Positions 23,675-34,393 of a DNA stretch of 64,000 nt are shown here, piece by piece. Numbering within the stretch: the stretch's first letter is position 1; every line of letters starts with the position of its first letter. Location: contig JALGQZ010000009.1 in the NCBI GenBank assembly GCA_023105745.1, positions 46,157,967 through 46,221,966 of the forward strand, written 5' to 3'. Made by a program: the position numbers and the translations under genes. The DNA comes from Austropuccinia psidii. Its lineage: Eukaryota; Basidiomycota; Pucciniomycetes; Pucciniales; Sphaerophragmiaceae. The notes beneath the pieces were generated by a model. The model worked only from the letters and a program-made list of their open reading frames with translations, was not told where the DNA came from and searched no databases.

Positions 23675-24442
23675 TGTCACAGGGGCTCTTCTAAGTGAAG
23701 AGGGCCTGGCACTCAGTAAACTGGGACTCACTTATGGAGGGCTCAGGATATGGTAAGAAGGAATACACTTAAGAGTGTTAAGAGATGATGAATTACTAAT
23801 AAAAGAAATATGAGAAAAGCAGCAACAAAAGAATAAGAGTAGGAAATAGGAGAGCCAACCACAAACAAGTCCAAGTCCACTGCTTCAACCTGTCAGAATG
23901 AAAAGAGAAGGGTTAATAAGGATATGGCCACCCAGCTCATACTGTACAGGCAAAGAAAGAAAATGCAAAGACTAACTTAATATTAAATAAATATAATACC
24001 CAAAAAATAAGGATAAGAATATTTATAAAATAATAAATAAACTAAATTAATTAACTGGGGAAAAATCCCTAGGGGGGAGAAAGAGGGGCTGGTATATGTG
24101 AGAATCACCAGCCCTGATTCAGAGAGAGAATTTTCATGAGAGAATTGAATTATTGAATTGAGTCTGGCCAATACAGGTACTGTACAGCTATACAGAACCT
24201 GTACAAGAGGTGTAGTGGAGTTGAGTGATCATACAGTTTCATAATGGTGTATCCAAACTTTATTGGGTGAATCCAACCTGTATAGATGTTGACAGGCTGT
24301 ATTGAAGTACCAAGCTGTATGCATGTTTCAGCAAGGAAGATTGCTGAAACTGAATGCTGATGCAAATAGTGGATCTGCTGATTTGAGGTGTTTGAGTGGG
24401 TGTATTAATGAATACCCTGACCCCTGGTGAGTGGTTGTTATT
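23675..24442 (-). repeat. G2 5' LTR
   Basis: It is 768 bp, the same length as the other G2 LTR and highly similar. The hairpin lies at 24055-24072, with one stem pair decayed to a wobble. A CACATATACC motif stands upstream of the hairpin on the coding strand. The outer 4 bp are changed to TATT. Confidence 0.85.
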
Positions 24443-25344
24443 AAAAGGAGGAATTGAAGAAAGCTCAAAGAAGGGGAGAAGAATCAGAATCAAGTCAAAG
24501 AAGAAGGACCTACAAGTTGTGAAGTTTAAAGGGTTGAGAATTATGATTTATGAAGAGGAATTATGAGGGATGAGAATTGGGTAATTGGGGGGAAGAAACT
24601 TCAGTTGATCTTATCAAGAGTCACTACTCTTATGGTGCTCAGAGCTCACCACTTTCAAGAGGGGGGTAATGTCACAGCCATGGAGACAGGCAGGGCATTA
24701 CCACTCATTACTAATGGAAAATCTTCCAACACCTAATCAGCAAGGGGTTTCATGGTTGATTCACCAAATACAGTTCCAAACCTCAATACAGCTCAATACA
24801 GGCAAAGCCCAAATACAGGATTCACCAAATACAGGCCTGCCTTCAATAAAGGTGCAAATACCTGTTTTGATTCAAATATCTGTATTCTCAATCATACAAT
24901 CATGGTTTCTCAGCACTCAAACTCCAGGCTGGCACTTTTCCACATATCCCAGCCCCCTTTCACCCACCTGGGGGTTTTTCCCCCAGTTAATTAAAATATT
25001 GGATTTATTATTTGCTATTATTTTATTTCTCATTAATAAATATTCTTTTATTAATTATTAAGTTAGTCTTTGCCTTCCCTCACCTGTTCAGTAGAGTCCT
25101 GGTGGACATATACTTTATTAATCATTTTCTCTTATCTGAACAGGTTGAAACAGTGATACAGGATTATTTGTGGTTGGCTCTTTATTATTGCTTTTGTTTT
25201 TCTCTCATATCTTTGAATTCTTATTATTTTATGACTAGGAATTTATTCTCTTATTTCATTACTCTTATCAATTGAGTATTTATTCTGAGCCCTCTATAAT
25301 TAAGTCTGTTCACTGTCTGCCAGGCCCTCCTCATTTAGAAGAGG
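24443..25344 (+). mobile_element. Element X: 3' end and 3' LTR of a plus-strand gypsy element
   Basis: 24443-24670 is purine-rich non-coding sequence ending in a polypurine tract (TTTCAAGAGGGGGGTAA). It abuts an LTR starting TGTCACAGCC at 24671. This LTR aligns with the inverted solo LTR 18680-19351 and contains the hairpin at 24968-24986. It loses similarity near 25344 before the expected GTGACA end. The part upstream of the G2 insertion is probably 12599-13362. Confidence 0.72.
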
Positions 25345-26969
25345 GGAAGAGTGGCCTCTTCACTTATTTAATTAAAACTCAACATGAATCCTATCAATAA
25401 TTCTATCTTGAATGGGGGAAATTGATGTTATTTCTTGATAGATGTAAATTTATAGGGCATACCTGATTATTTTCCGATCTTCCATGTCAAAGTAAGACTG
25501 TATTTTTTCCTTGATTTCAGGTACCAATAGGCCTGAAAAATGAAGTTCATAAACCTTCAAGTATAGAAAGCACAGTAGTTGTTTGATCAGACAGAAGAAG
25601 AGACAGGGATCAGTATCAGAAGTTTTTAAGTGTATATTTATGAGAGTTTTCCTTAGCTACAGGTGCCAAAAACAAGGGCTTTTTTTCAGACCATAGAGTT
25701 CTTTGTTAAGTCTGAGGGTTAAATAGGTAATTGATTGAGTTCTATCAGGTTTATAGCTGTAAAGTTTTCCTTAAGGTTTACTATTGAAGCAGAAAGAATT
25801 TACATCAATTTGGTGGGCCTTTAAGTGATGACTGGAGCAGAAAGTGAGTCTTTCAGTGTCATAAAAGACTTCATTATAATAAATTCCTTCTTTTTGATTG
25901 AATCCTCTGACACAAATCATGGCCTTAAATTTGATGAGTTCCCCAGTTTTGTTGGTCTTCTTTTTGAAGACCTAGGTAGTTGACAGAAAATTCAAATTTT
26001 TAGAATGAAGAGCTGGAGTAAAGAATTCATGAAGAGTCATATTGTGGAGTTCTTTGTTTATGGCATTTATCCAGTGATCTTTTTAAGGAGCAGAGATTGC
26101 TTGCTGAGTGATCCTGGGGTAGAGAAGAAGGGAAAATTCCATATGAGTTGAGTTTTGTTTTCCTCTAGGCTCAGTGAGAATATTCTGAGGATACCCAAAA
26201 TCTCCAATAATATCTTTTGGGTTGTTTTCTTTCTAAGGAACCCAGGAATATCAATTGTGATTAGGAAGTTCAAGTATTGGTTCTATGAGTTAGGAGGTGT
26301 GGTCCAGTGGACACGGGTTACTAGAGACTATTTAGGATGAGGGGAGTAAGCTAAATTCATAGATCGAGTGAAAGGATAAATAGGAAAATATAGAGGAGCG
26401 GGAACAGAGAGATCAAAATCCGAAGAAGAGATTTAGTAGCAAAGAATAGACTGATCTTTTTATGGAGGAGAAAATGTTTTAGAAAGGAAGAAGGCAGGAT
26501 AAAACTTAACATAATGTTAAATAATTAGTTCAACTTTAGCTCTTTATAGAATAATATGAATGTGATGTCGCTCTCCATATACCAAAAGAATTTCTTAAAT
26601 AACTTTGTCCATGAATCTCCCATTAGTGTTTTTGTTAAGGAAGATAGATTGGCACCCAAATGGTTTTAGATGTTTAAGAGTGGGTTTCCTTTGATTCCAT
26701 TTAGTGTAGGGTTTTTAAAAGTTGAGTTATTTATGAGGGGTAAGATTATCTAAGTAAACTGTGGTATTTAGTGTTTCATCCCAGAAAGTAAGAGGAAGGC
26801 CACAATCTTTAAGAAGGAATATAGCCTTGTTTATAGTAGTTTTATTTCCTCTTTTAAAAAGAGAATTTTGTTTTGGGGTGTAGGGTGAAGTGGGTAGGTG
26901 AGAAATTTCTTCCTTGTTTTAGAATTAAAATTATTCATGATTTTTGTATTCTGATACATTGTTGGAAAT
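25345..26969 (-). pseudogene. Ty1/Copia integrase C-terminus and reverse transcriptase, decayed
   Basis: The minus strand around 26130-25870 reads DHWINAINKELHNM, VFKKKTNKTGELIKFKAM and CVRGFNQKEGIYYNEVF, which are characteristic Copia RT motifs. Further upstream (about 26690-26560) it reads HLKPFGCQSIFLNKNTNGRF, a Copia integrase C-terminal signature. Many stops are present. The element is split by G3 and its gag end resumes at 36836-38400. The 3' end is lost near element X. Confidence 0.82.
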
Positions 26970-28657
26970 TGTCACAACCACGAGTTTTGGCCCTCCTCCT
27001 TGATGGCTGCGGCAATCCAACCTGGAGCCCAGATGGGGCCAATTGGTCACGTCATGTCCTTTATGGCCAATTGGCCCCCTTGGGTGTTTTATGGTTTTTA
27101 CGCCATAGCCCCTCTCAACCATCATTTATGGCCTCAGGCCATATCCTGCCATCATTGGCCTTGTTGGCCAATTTCCACCTCACCAACCCCCAGGCCTTCA
27201 TCCTTTATTTTGGGCCTGGGGGGGTCCTTTTATCTTCCAGGGGGTTCTGGACCCCCTAACCATCATCATTGGCCCTTGACCAACCCCTTTCATCATGGGG
27301 GTTTTGGCCTAAATGGCCTTTTTGGGCCATTTAGGCCCCCTACAGCTTCTACGGTCCGTACGGTCCGTACGCCACGGTCAGCGGTCCGTAGGCCAATTGG
27401 GCCCCTTTTGGCCTAATCCAATGAGGCCAAAAGGGGCCAAAGGGGCCAGCCACCTAGGCCCCAAACCACAATTGGGCCCACCTGAGCCAATTTTGGCCAT
27501 GACTCCCTTGGACCCAAAAATGACCAAATCCCTCTTGGACACCCTTTTGGGCCATAAATCCCGCAGGACCCAATTTTGGCCATGGACCACCATGGCCTCT
27601 GGCAACCACCAGAGGCCACCAGATCAGCTCAGCAAAGCCTTCCCCTCAACTTAAGGGGAATTCCTTCCTTTCCTTCATGCACTCCGTACCCAAGATTGCA
27701 GGTGTGGTGCATATATGGTATTATATACCATTATGCACCATTTTTGTTCAGCAATCCAATGGTGACGTTTTCAGGACCCAATTCCACCTTTCCATTTCAA
27801 GGTTCATAATGCCAACACCCATTTCGAAGGAGGACTTTTCAGCTCATCAGTCTGGCAATCCATGGCGGTAATTCAGAAGATCATTCAAGGATCCCAACCA
27901 CCTGTATCTGCAGGAGTTGGGTTGGTACAATTCATTCAGGATTATTCTAAGGTCAATTCCCAAGAGGTATTACATCATTTAAATCAGTTGTCAAGACATC
28001 AAGTATTCAATACTCCTTGGACAACCCAATTCATCCGTACAGGCCTTATTCAATCAACCTGTATGGCCTTGGCCCAATTGGGCCATTTCTTATTCCACTG
28101 TGTGAATTCCATCACACAGTTCAAATTTCAAGATGGCTAGAACTGTATTTCCCGATTCGGACAATACAGTCATTGATTCACCTTCCAGGATCAATCTTTC
28201 AAGTTTTCACATATACCGGCCACCTTTCATCACCTGGGGACTTTTTCCCCAGTTAATTAATATATTGGATTTATTTTTATCCTTATTTTCTTTTACATTA
28301 TTAAAGTTAATACTGATAATCTTAAGTCAGTCATTAGCACCCCTTTTCTCTTTCTTTCTTCGCCTGTCAGTGGATATTGGTGGTCATATCCTTTACTAAT
28401 TCCATTGTTCTTTCTGGCAGGTTGAAACAGCGAATTGAGGATTCACTTGGTTGGCTTCTTGGCTTTGGCTTCCTTTTATTTTGGCCTCTGGCTTCCTTCT
28501 TCTTATTCTTTGTTATCGTTGGCATATTTGTCCTTTCTCTATTTCCTGCTTAAGAAATATATTCCATAGTATTTCTTATCATCTGTTGGAGCCCTCCAAG
28601 TGAGTTCTTGATTCCTGAGTGCCAGGCCCTCTTGCTTCCATAAGAGCCCCTGTGACA
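26970..28657 (+). repeat. G3 5' LTR
   Basis: It is 1688 bp. The first 700 bp are unusually GC-rich with many GGCC words; the rest is AT-rich. A near-perfect 32-bp palindrome with a TATA core lies at 27707-27738. CATATACC at 28209-28216, the hairpin at 28234-28252 and the primer copy AGTTAATTAATATA at 28251-28264 form a candidate promoter and start region. By the self-priming model U3 is 26970-28250 and R-U5 is 28251-28657. ORFs seen in the GC-rich part are not credible. Confidence 0.9.
28209..28264 (+). promoter_or_regulatory. G3 core promoter, hairpin and self-primer module
   Basis: CATATACC stands about 40 bp before AGTTAATTAATATA. The hairpin CTGGGGA-CTTTT-TCCCCAG ends in the first two bases of that primer. 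The 14 nt are the exact complement of 28659-28672. In Tf1 of fission yeast the first 11 nt of the mRNA prime reverse transcription. By analogy the transcript would start near 28251 (inference). The 3' LTR has the same module at 36382-36437. Confidence 0.72.
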
Positions 28658-29368
28658 TTATATTAATTAACTCATAATTTCTTTTCATTCTATTCATTCA
28701 TTCTTCATCAATTTCATTCATTCATTCATCGAAATTATGACTCTTTAACACTTATGAAAATTTATGATTCTTTGTCATCTCTCAATTTTCTCTCACTCAT
28801 TTCTTCATTCTGAAAATTGAAAGCTGACCCAAATTTTATTTTCTGTTCATCTTTTCAATCTTAATCTCATTTTTCATTATCATCAATCTTACTATTATCC
28901 GTAATTCAGGCGTTTTTATCTTTGATCCTCAAATTATTCATCAGATTATTCAGACACGTTCTTCATATCAGGATTCATTTTGATTTATTCCTCAAGAATT
29001 TTGATTTTGGAAGAATTCACTTGGAATTGATTTGATTGACCAATTTGACATAATTGAAATTGACATCAAGATAATTGATTGACCTGAAGATTTTATTGAT
29101 TTGCTGATTATTCACATCAAGAATTCATTTGATTGATTGATTTTCTGCAAGATTCTGATTTGATTTGATTGTGATTGATTTGATTCATTGATTTACTTCA
29201 AGACATTGATTTTATTTTTGACTTCAAGACTTCATTTGATTTTGATTTATTGACGTACTTGAAGATTTTCACTTGATTCCTTTATTTGCTCAAGATTTGA
29301 TTGTTGATTCTTTATGTCAAGATAATTTTGAATTTCTTTTCATTTATTTGATTTATTATCCCTGAATC
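28658..29368 (+). other. G3 leader with self-primer binding site
   Basis: TATATTAATTAACT at 28659-28672, one base after the LTR, pairs with the LTR primer copy. The remaining leader is non-coding, with TTCATTCATT runs followed by TTGATTGATT and TCAAGA repeats. It has several short upstream ATGs and no TGG tRNA site. Confidence 0.75.
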
Positions 29369-30706
29369 ATGCCAGTTGAACATTCACCTCCTGCAAGACA
29401 GACCAGATCTCAGGCCAGAACTCAAGCTGTTCTGACTCCAACTCCAAGGGCTCCTCTTGACGGTACCCCAGCAGTTTCTCAACTGAGGGCCAGATTGGAC
29501 AGAGGACCCACTTTGGAAGGAGCAGCACCATCCAGGAAGGAAGGAAGAGGGCCAAGGAGATCAATCTCATTATCAGGAGTGGTTGGTAGATTCCCAGGAC
29601 TTTCAAGAACCAGTCCCAAGGTTCAAGGTGAAGATGATGAAGGGGAGGAGGAGAATTCTGTGGAAGAGGAAGAGTCTAATGGCACTGAGGCTGCTCCTGC
29701 TCCTGTGGGAGCATCTGAAGGCACCAGAGGACCAACTCTAGCCCAGTCTGATCAGCCTGTCTCTCACCAGTCCGAACCATCGTTATTGGCCATCATGCAG
29801 CAGATGACTCAAATTATGGCCAATCTTCAAGAAGCTTCTTCCTCTGAGTCATCAAGACCACCAGCCTTCAAGACTCCATCTATGAAGGCACCAGAATGCT
29901 TTGATGGGACTCAGCCCTTCAAAGTCAGAAGCTTTATTCAATCTTGTCAACTCATCTTTCATAATGACCCAGCAAACTTCTCTCAAGATAGAAAGAAGGT
30001 TCTTTATGCCACTTCATTCTTAGTTGGAAGGGCTGCAAAATGGATTGAGCCTTATCTTTCCAATCTCAATAATCAAGACTCAAGTTACCTTCTCAATTCC
30101 TGGCCACTGTTTGAATCCCAATTGTTCACTCTATTTGGAGACCCAAATGAAGTTAGAAAAGCAGAAGCAGAATTGGATGGCCTTAGGATGAAAGAAGGTG
30201 GGCATGTTGCTTTTTATATTGCCGATTTCAGGAGTTTGGTTTCAAGAATTGGGGATTGGGGTGAAAGGCCTCTTATTCATCATTTCAGGAAGGGCTTGGC
30301 CTCCAGAATTCTGGATCAATTAGCCTCCCATCCTTCAAATATTGATTCTCTTCAAGACTTAATGGACGTCAGCCTGGAACTTGATACCAGGTACCATGAG
30401 AGGCAAAAGGAGAATCATCATCATCAAGAGAAGAAGCCTGAAGCCTCAAAGTCTCACTCTTCTCATCATCAAGTTTCTTCAAGCTCAAGGCATAAGAAGA
30501 AATTTCATTCTCAAAAGCGGGACAAGCCCCATTCTTCTTTGTTGAATAAAGATTTCAAGCTCATGAACTCTGAAAAAGAAAGAAGGATCAAAGAGGGTCT
30601 TTGTACCTACTGTGGTGGGAAGCATAGTCTTGAGTCCTGTTTCAAAAGGCCTCAAAACAAGCTTACCCAACCGTCAGGCAAATTTCCCAGCCAGGGAAAA
30701 GCCTGA
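29369..30706 (+). CDS. gag: G3 Gag
   Basis: An intact 445-residue Gag starting [15 protein letters not shown]. Residues 1-80 are basic and proline-rich, 85-110 are acidic ([15 protein letters not shown]), and about 172-345 form the capsid domain ([26 protein letters not shown]-like [22 protein letters not shown]). Near the C-terminus is a zinc knuckle [13 protein letters not shown] (C-X2-C-X3-H-X4-C) that would bind genomic RNA. The ATG is the first in a good frame after the leader and matches G2. The stop lies 4 nt after the slippery heptamer. It would form cytoplasmic virus-like particles. Confidence 0.93.
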   Translation: MPVEHSPPARQTRSQARTQAVLTPTPRAPLDGTPAVSQLRARLDRGPTLEGAAPSRKEGRGPRRSISLSGVVGRFPGLSRTSPKVQGEDDEGEEENSVEEEESNGTEAAPAPVGASEGTRGPTLAQSDQPVSHQSEPSLLAIMQQMTQIMANLQEASSSESSRPPAFKTPSMKAPECFDGTQPFKVRSFIQSCQLIFHNDPANFSQDRKKVLYATSFLVGRAAKWIEPYLSNLNNQDSSYLLNSWPLFESQLFTLFGDPNEVRKAEAELDGLRMKEGGHVAFYIADFRSLVSRIGDWGERPLIHHFRKGLASRILDQLASHPSNIDSLQDLMDVSLELDTRYHERQKENHHHQEKKPEASKSHSSHHQVSSSSRHKKKFHSQKRDKPHSSLLNKDFKLMNSEKERRIKEGLCTYCGGKHSLESCFKRPQNKLTQPSGKFPSQGKA

Positions 30707-30738
30707 GTGAAGATCATGTTGTGTTCAATGGTCTTCAC
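30694..30738 (+). promoter_or_regulatory. G3 -1 ribosomal frameshift signal
   Basis: Slippery GGGAAAA at 30694-30700 sits in gag frame as G_GGA_AAA, the canonical X_XXY_YYZ form. A 6-nt spacer GCCTGA contains the gag stop. An 11-bp stem follows (GTGAAGATCAT 30707-30717 with ATGGTCTTCAC 30728-30738, one G-U pair, 10-nt loop). Slipping back one base continues GGG AAA AGC CTG into pol. Confidence 0.88.
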
Positions 30739-33700
30739 AGCTTTCCTTCCAGAGCACAATTGTGCATTCTGAATACTGGTGTCAAAAATTCTCTTAAATT
30801 TTTTGTTTTTTCTTCTCTTTCTGATGTTTTTTACAGTATTCTCATTGATTCTGGTGCTACACACTCATTTATTGCAAAGCAGTTTGTTCACAAGTACTCA
30901 TTGACTACGTCAGAACTTCCAGAGAAGATTCCTCTTATCATTCTTGACTCCTCTGAGTCTCCTTCCGTATTTGTGACTCACCATACTAGATATATGGTTG
31001 AGCTTCCTTCCTTCCCAAGCTTTGAATGGGACTTTTTAGTCATTGATACTCCCAAGGGAGAAGACCTCATATTGGGCTTTGACTTTCTCAATCATTTTAA
31101 TCCTTCTATTGATTGGAGGCAAGGGCTGATCACCTTTAATCCTGATCATTTGGACTATTCTGATCCTTCTAATTCTGTCCGTAATGACCTTTCTTCTGAC
31201 AAGTCTTGTGCAGCTCTGGTTGGTGATTCTAGAACACCATCATTTCCATCTTCTGTCCATATTCCTTCCCTTAATTCCCCACAGTCAATATTATCTCCTA
31301 GAGCTGAAGTCTTCAAAGAGATCCAAGATGTTGGAGAAGATAATTCTGTATCTTCACTTCACCTCTTATTTGGGAATATGGACCTTCCTCCTTCATCTTA
31401 TCATGACTCCCTGGAGGAGTTATGGGATGAAAAGGAAGAGCCAGAAGAAGTAGAAACCGTGATGAAGGTTGTTCCTCCTGTCTATCACCAATACTTGGAT
31501 GTATTCTCCAAGGTGAAAGCAGAGAAACTTCCTCCTCACCGCGCCTGTGATCATCATATCAAACTGGAGGGGTCTCTACCTCCAGTTGGGGTGATCTACT
31601 CTTTATCCAAACAAGAGTCAGATACACTCAGGGCCTACATTTCAGAGAATGTAGAGAAAGGTTTCATCCGGCCAAGCTCCTCTTCAACAGGAGCACCTGT
31701 TCTTTTTGTCAAAAAGAAAGATGGTGGCCTCCGTTTGTGTGTTGATTACTGCAAACTCAATGCTGTTACTAGGAAGAACAAGTATCCTGTTCCTCCTATG
31801 AACAAGCTTCTCAATGTCTTTAATGGTTCTTCTATCTTCTCCAAGATTGATTTGCGTGGTGCATATAACCTGCTCAGAATCAAGGAGGGTGATGAACATT
31901 TGACTTGTTTTAGAACTAAATATGGCAGTTATGAGTACTTGGTTATGCCATTTGGGCTCACCAATGCTCCTGCTTCTTTTCAAAATCTTGTCAATGATAT
32001 CTTCCAAGATTTGCTTGATGTTTATGTTGTGGTTTATTTAGACGATATTATGGTCTTTTCCAAGTCTGAGGAAGAGCATGTCACTCATGTGTCCACTGTT
32101 CTTTCCAGACTTAGGGCCAATAATCTTTTTGCTAAGGCGTCCAAATGCCTTTTTCATGTTTCTAGTGTTGAATACCTTGGTTATGTTGTTTCTGCTGAAG
32201 GCCTCAAGATGGACCAAGCAAAAGTCCAGCAGATTCTCAATTGGCCTCCTCCAAGAAACCTCAAGGCACTTCAATCCTTTCTCGGCTTTGCCAATTTTTA
32301 CCGCCGTTTCATCAAGAATTATTCAAAGAAGATCAGTTCACTCACCAGCTTCCTCAAGAAAGATTCCTGTTTCCCCCTCAATGAGGAAGCTCTTAGTCAG
32401 TTTCATCAACTCAAAGAGGCTTTCACCACTGCTCCAATCCTTCTCTACCCACCATTGTAGAGACCGATGCATCCGACTATGCCTTGGGTGCTGTACTGAG
32501 TCAGGTCTCTGACTCAGGAAAACATCCCATTGCATTCGACAGCAGCAAGCTTATTCCAGCGGAGCTCAACTATGAGATTCATGACAAGGAGCTCCTTGGC
32601 ATAGTCTGGGCCCTCAAGCGCTGGAGGGCTTTTCTTCTTTCTCTGTCTTCCCCTTTTGAAGTTCTCACCGATCATTCTTCTCTTCAGTACTTTATGTCAT
32701 CAAAGATCCTTACTCGCCGTCAAGTCCGTTGGGCTGAATTCCTTTCTGAATTTCATTTCTCAATCACTTACCGCCCTGGCTGCCTGGCTACTCTACCGGA
32801 TGCTTTATCACGTCGGGACGACGTTTATCTGGAGAGGGGGGAGGATTTCATCAGCAAGAATCCAATGAATTTTCAGCAACTCATTAAGCAAGATGAAGTT
32901 CAACCCTCAAAGTTCTTTGCAGTCAAGGTGGAGTCATTTTCAAATCTGATTGACTCAATTCAGAAGGCAGTATGGCAAGATCCTCAGTACAGAAGTATCC
33001 TTGAAGATTTGGGTAAAGGTAAATCTGTCCAAGATTATTCTCTTGATTCCTCCTCCCAACTTCTTCTCTTCAAAGATCGGGTGGTAGTCCCAAATGACTC
33101 CACAATTCAACTCAGCATTCTTCAAAAGCGTCACGATGCTCCTCTAGCTGGACACCCTGGCCAAGAGAAGACTCTCAAACTTTTCAAGCGGGATTTCCAC
33201 TGGTCTGGCATGACTCAATTCATCAAGGATTATGTTTCATCCTGTCAACAGTGTTCAAGAAACAAGAATATTCATCATAAGAAGTTTGGATTCCTCAAGC
33301 CTCTTCCAATTCCAAATGGTCCTTGGATTTGTCTCTCAATGGATTTCATCACTCAACTGCCACTGTCCAATTCCTTTGACTCAATCCTAGTCATAGTGGA
33401 CAGATTTTCAAAAATGGCGGTTTTTATTCCAACAATGTCTTCAATCACTTCACTGGATTTGGCCCATTTATTCATCAAGAATATTTTCTCAAAGCATGGC
33501 CTTCCATCAAGCATTGTCAGTGATAGAGGTTCACTCTTCGTTTCTTCCTTCTGGACCAATCTTTGTCAGCAGCTCAAGATTTCAAGAGACTTGTCCACTG
33601 CTTATCATCCAGAAACTGATGGACAGACAGAGAGGGTAAATCAGATACTAGAACAGTATCTTCGGATGTATGTCAGTTATCATCAAGATGATTGGAACAC

Positions 33701-34393
33701 CTGGCTCCCTCTGGCTGAATTTGCCTACAATAATTCTGATCACTCTTCAACCAAGCAATCACCGTTTTTCACTGTTTATGGAAGAGATCCACATTTTGAT
33801 TCAGTTCACATCACTCAAGACACTCCTGCTGGAAAGTGATCAACAAAAATCCAATCAGTACAGCAAGATGTCAAGAGAGAACTTGAAGCTTCCATAAACC
33901 GGTTTAAGAGGTATGCAGATAAAGGTAGAGCAAGTCCACCTGTTTTCAATCCTGGTGACATGGTATGGCTTTCTTCCAAGAAGATCAAATCAACCAGACC
34001 CACCAAAAAACTATCCGAAAGATGGTTGGGTCCTTTTCCCCTCTTGAAGAAAGTCAGTTCTCATGCTTACCACCTCAATGGAAATCCATCCATCCAGTCT
34101 TCCATATCTCACTTTTGGAACCAGTCAAGACATCAACAATCCCAAAGCGGCATCAAGAGCCTCCTCCTCCAATCATCATTGAAGAAGAAGAGGAATGGGA
34201 AGTCTCTCAAATACTGTACTCAAAGCTCAAGAGAAGAAAATTATGGTATCTGGTGGAATGGAAAGGTTTCAGTCAATACCCAGAAAGATCCACTTGGGAA
34301 CCAGCCGAAAACCTCAAGAATTGTCCTGAACTTGTCAAAGAATTTCATTCTTTATATCCTGACAAGCCGGGTCCCGATTCTTCAAAAGCTTGA
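30694..34393 (+). pseudogene. G3 pol (protease, RT, RNase H, integrase, chromodomain), three lesions
   Basis: Protease [12 protein letters not shown] (DSG at 30847-30855). [27 protein letters not shown] and [11 protein letters not shown] (YLDD at 32035-32046). RNase H ETDASDYALGAVLSQVSDSG from 32454. Integrase zinc finger HDAPLAGHPGQ...CQQCSRNK. Core SMDFITQLP, VSDRGSLFVSSFW and YHPETDGQTERVNQ. Then HPVFHISLLEPV and chromodomain LWYLVEWKGFSQYPERSTWEP ending 34393. Against G2, about 16 nt are missing near 32440 (frameshift), a TTA codon is TGA at 33837-33839, and about 13 nt are missing near 34080 (frameshift). Otherwise all motifs are intact, so inactivation is recent. Confidence 0.92.

Larger units (their letters stand above)
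13363..24442 (-). mobile_element. G2: Ty3/Gypsy chromovirus, degenerate, with two insertions
   Basis: Two 768-bp LTRs (13363-14130 and 23675-24442) enclose a minus-strand gag, protease, RT, RNase H, integrase and chromodomain. AAAAG lies on both sides (13358-13362 and 24443-24447). The right terminus reads TTATT instead of the expected CACA, so this TSD is tentative. It is a diverged sister of G3. Coding regions carry stops and frameshifts. A 1421-bp LTR-like insertion (16934-18354) and a 672-bp solo LTR (18680-19351) split integrase. Confidence 0.88.

Noticed and set aside
24443..24447. AAAAG as a firm G2 target duplication
   Set aside because: Kept only as tentative: the adjacent LTR end is altered (TTATT) and the flank is purine-rich, so a chance match is possible.
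27000..27660. Overlapping ORFs on both strands in the GC-rich G3 LTR (also 35170-35830)
   Set aside because: Low-complexity GGCC-rich DNA with few stops. No domain, and it lies in LTR.
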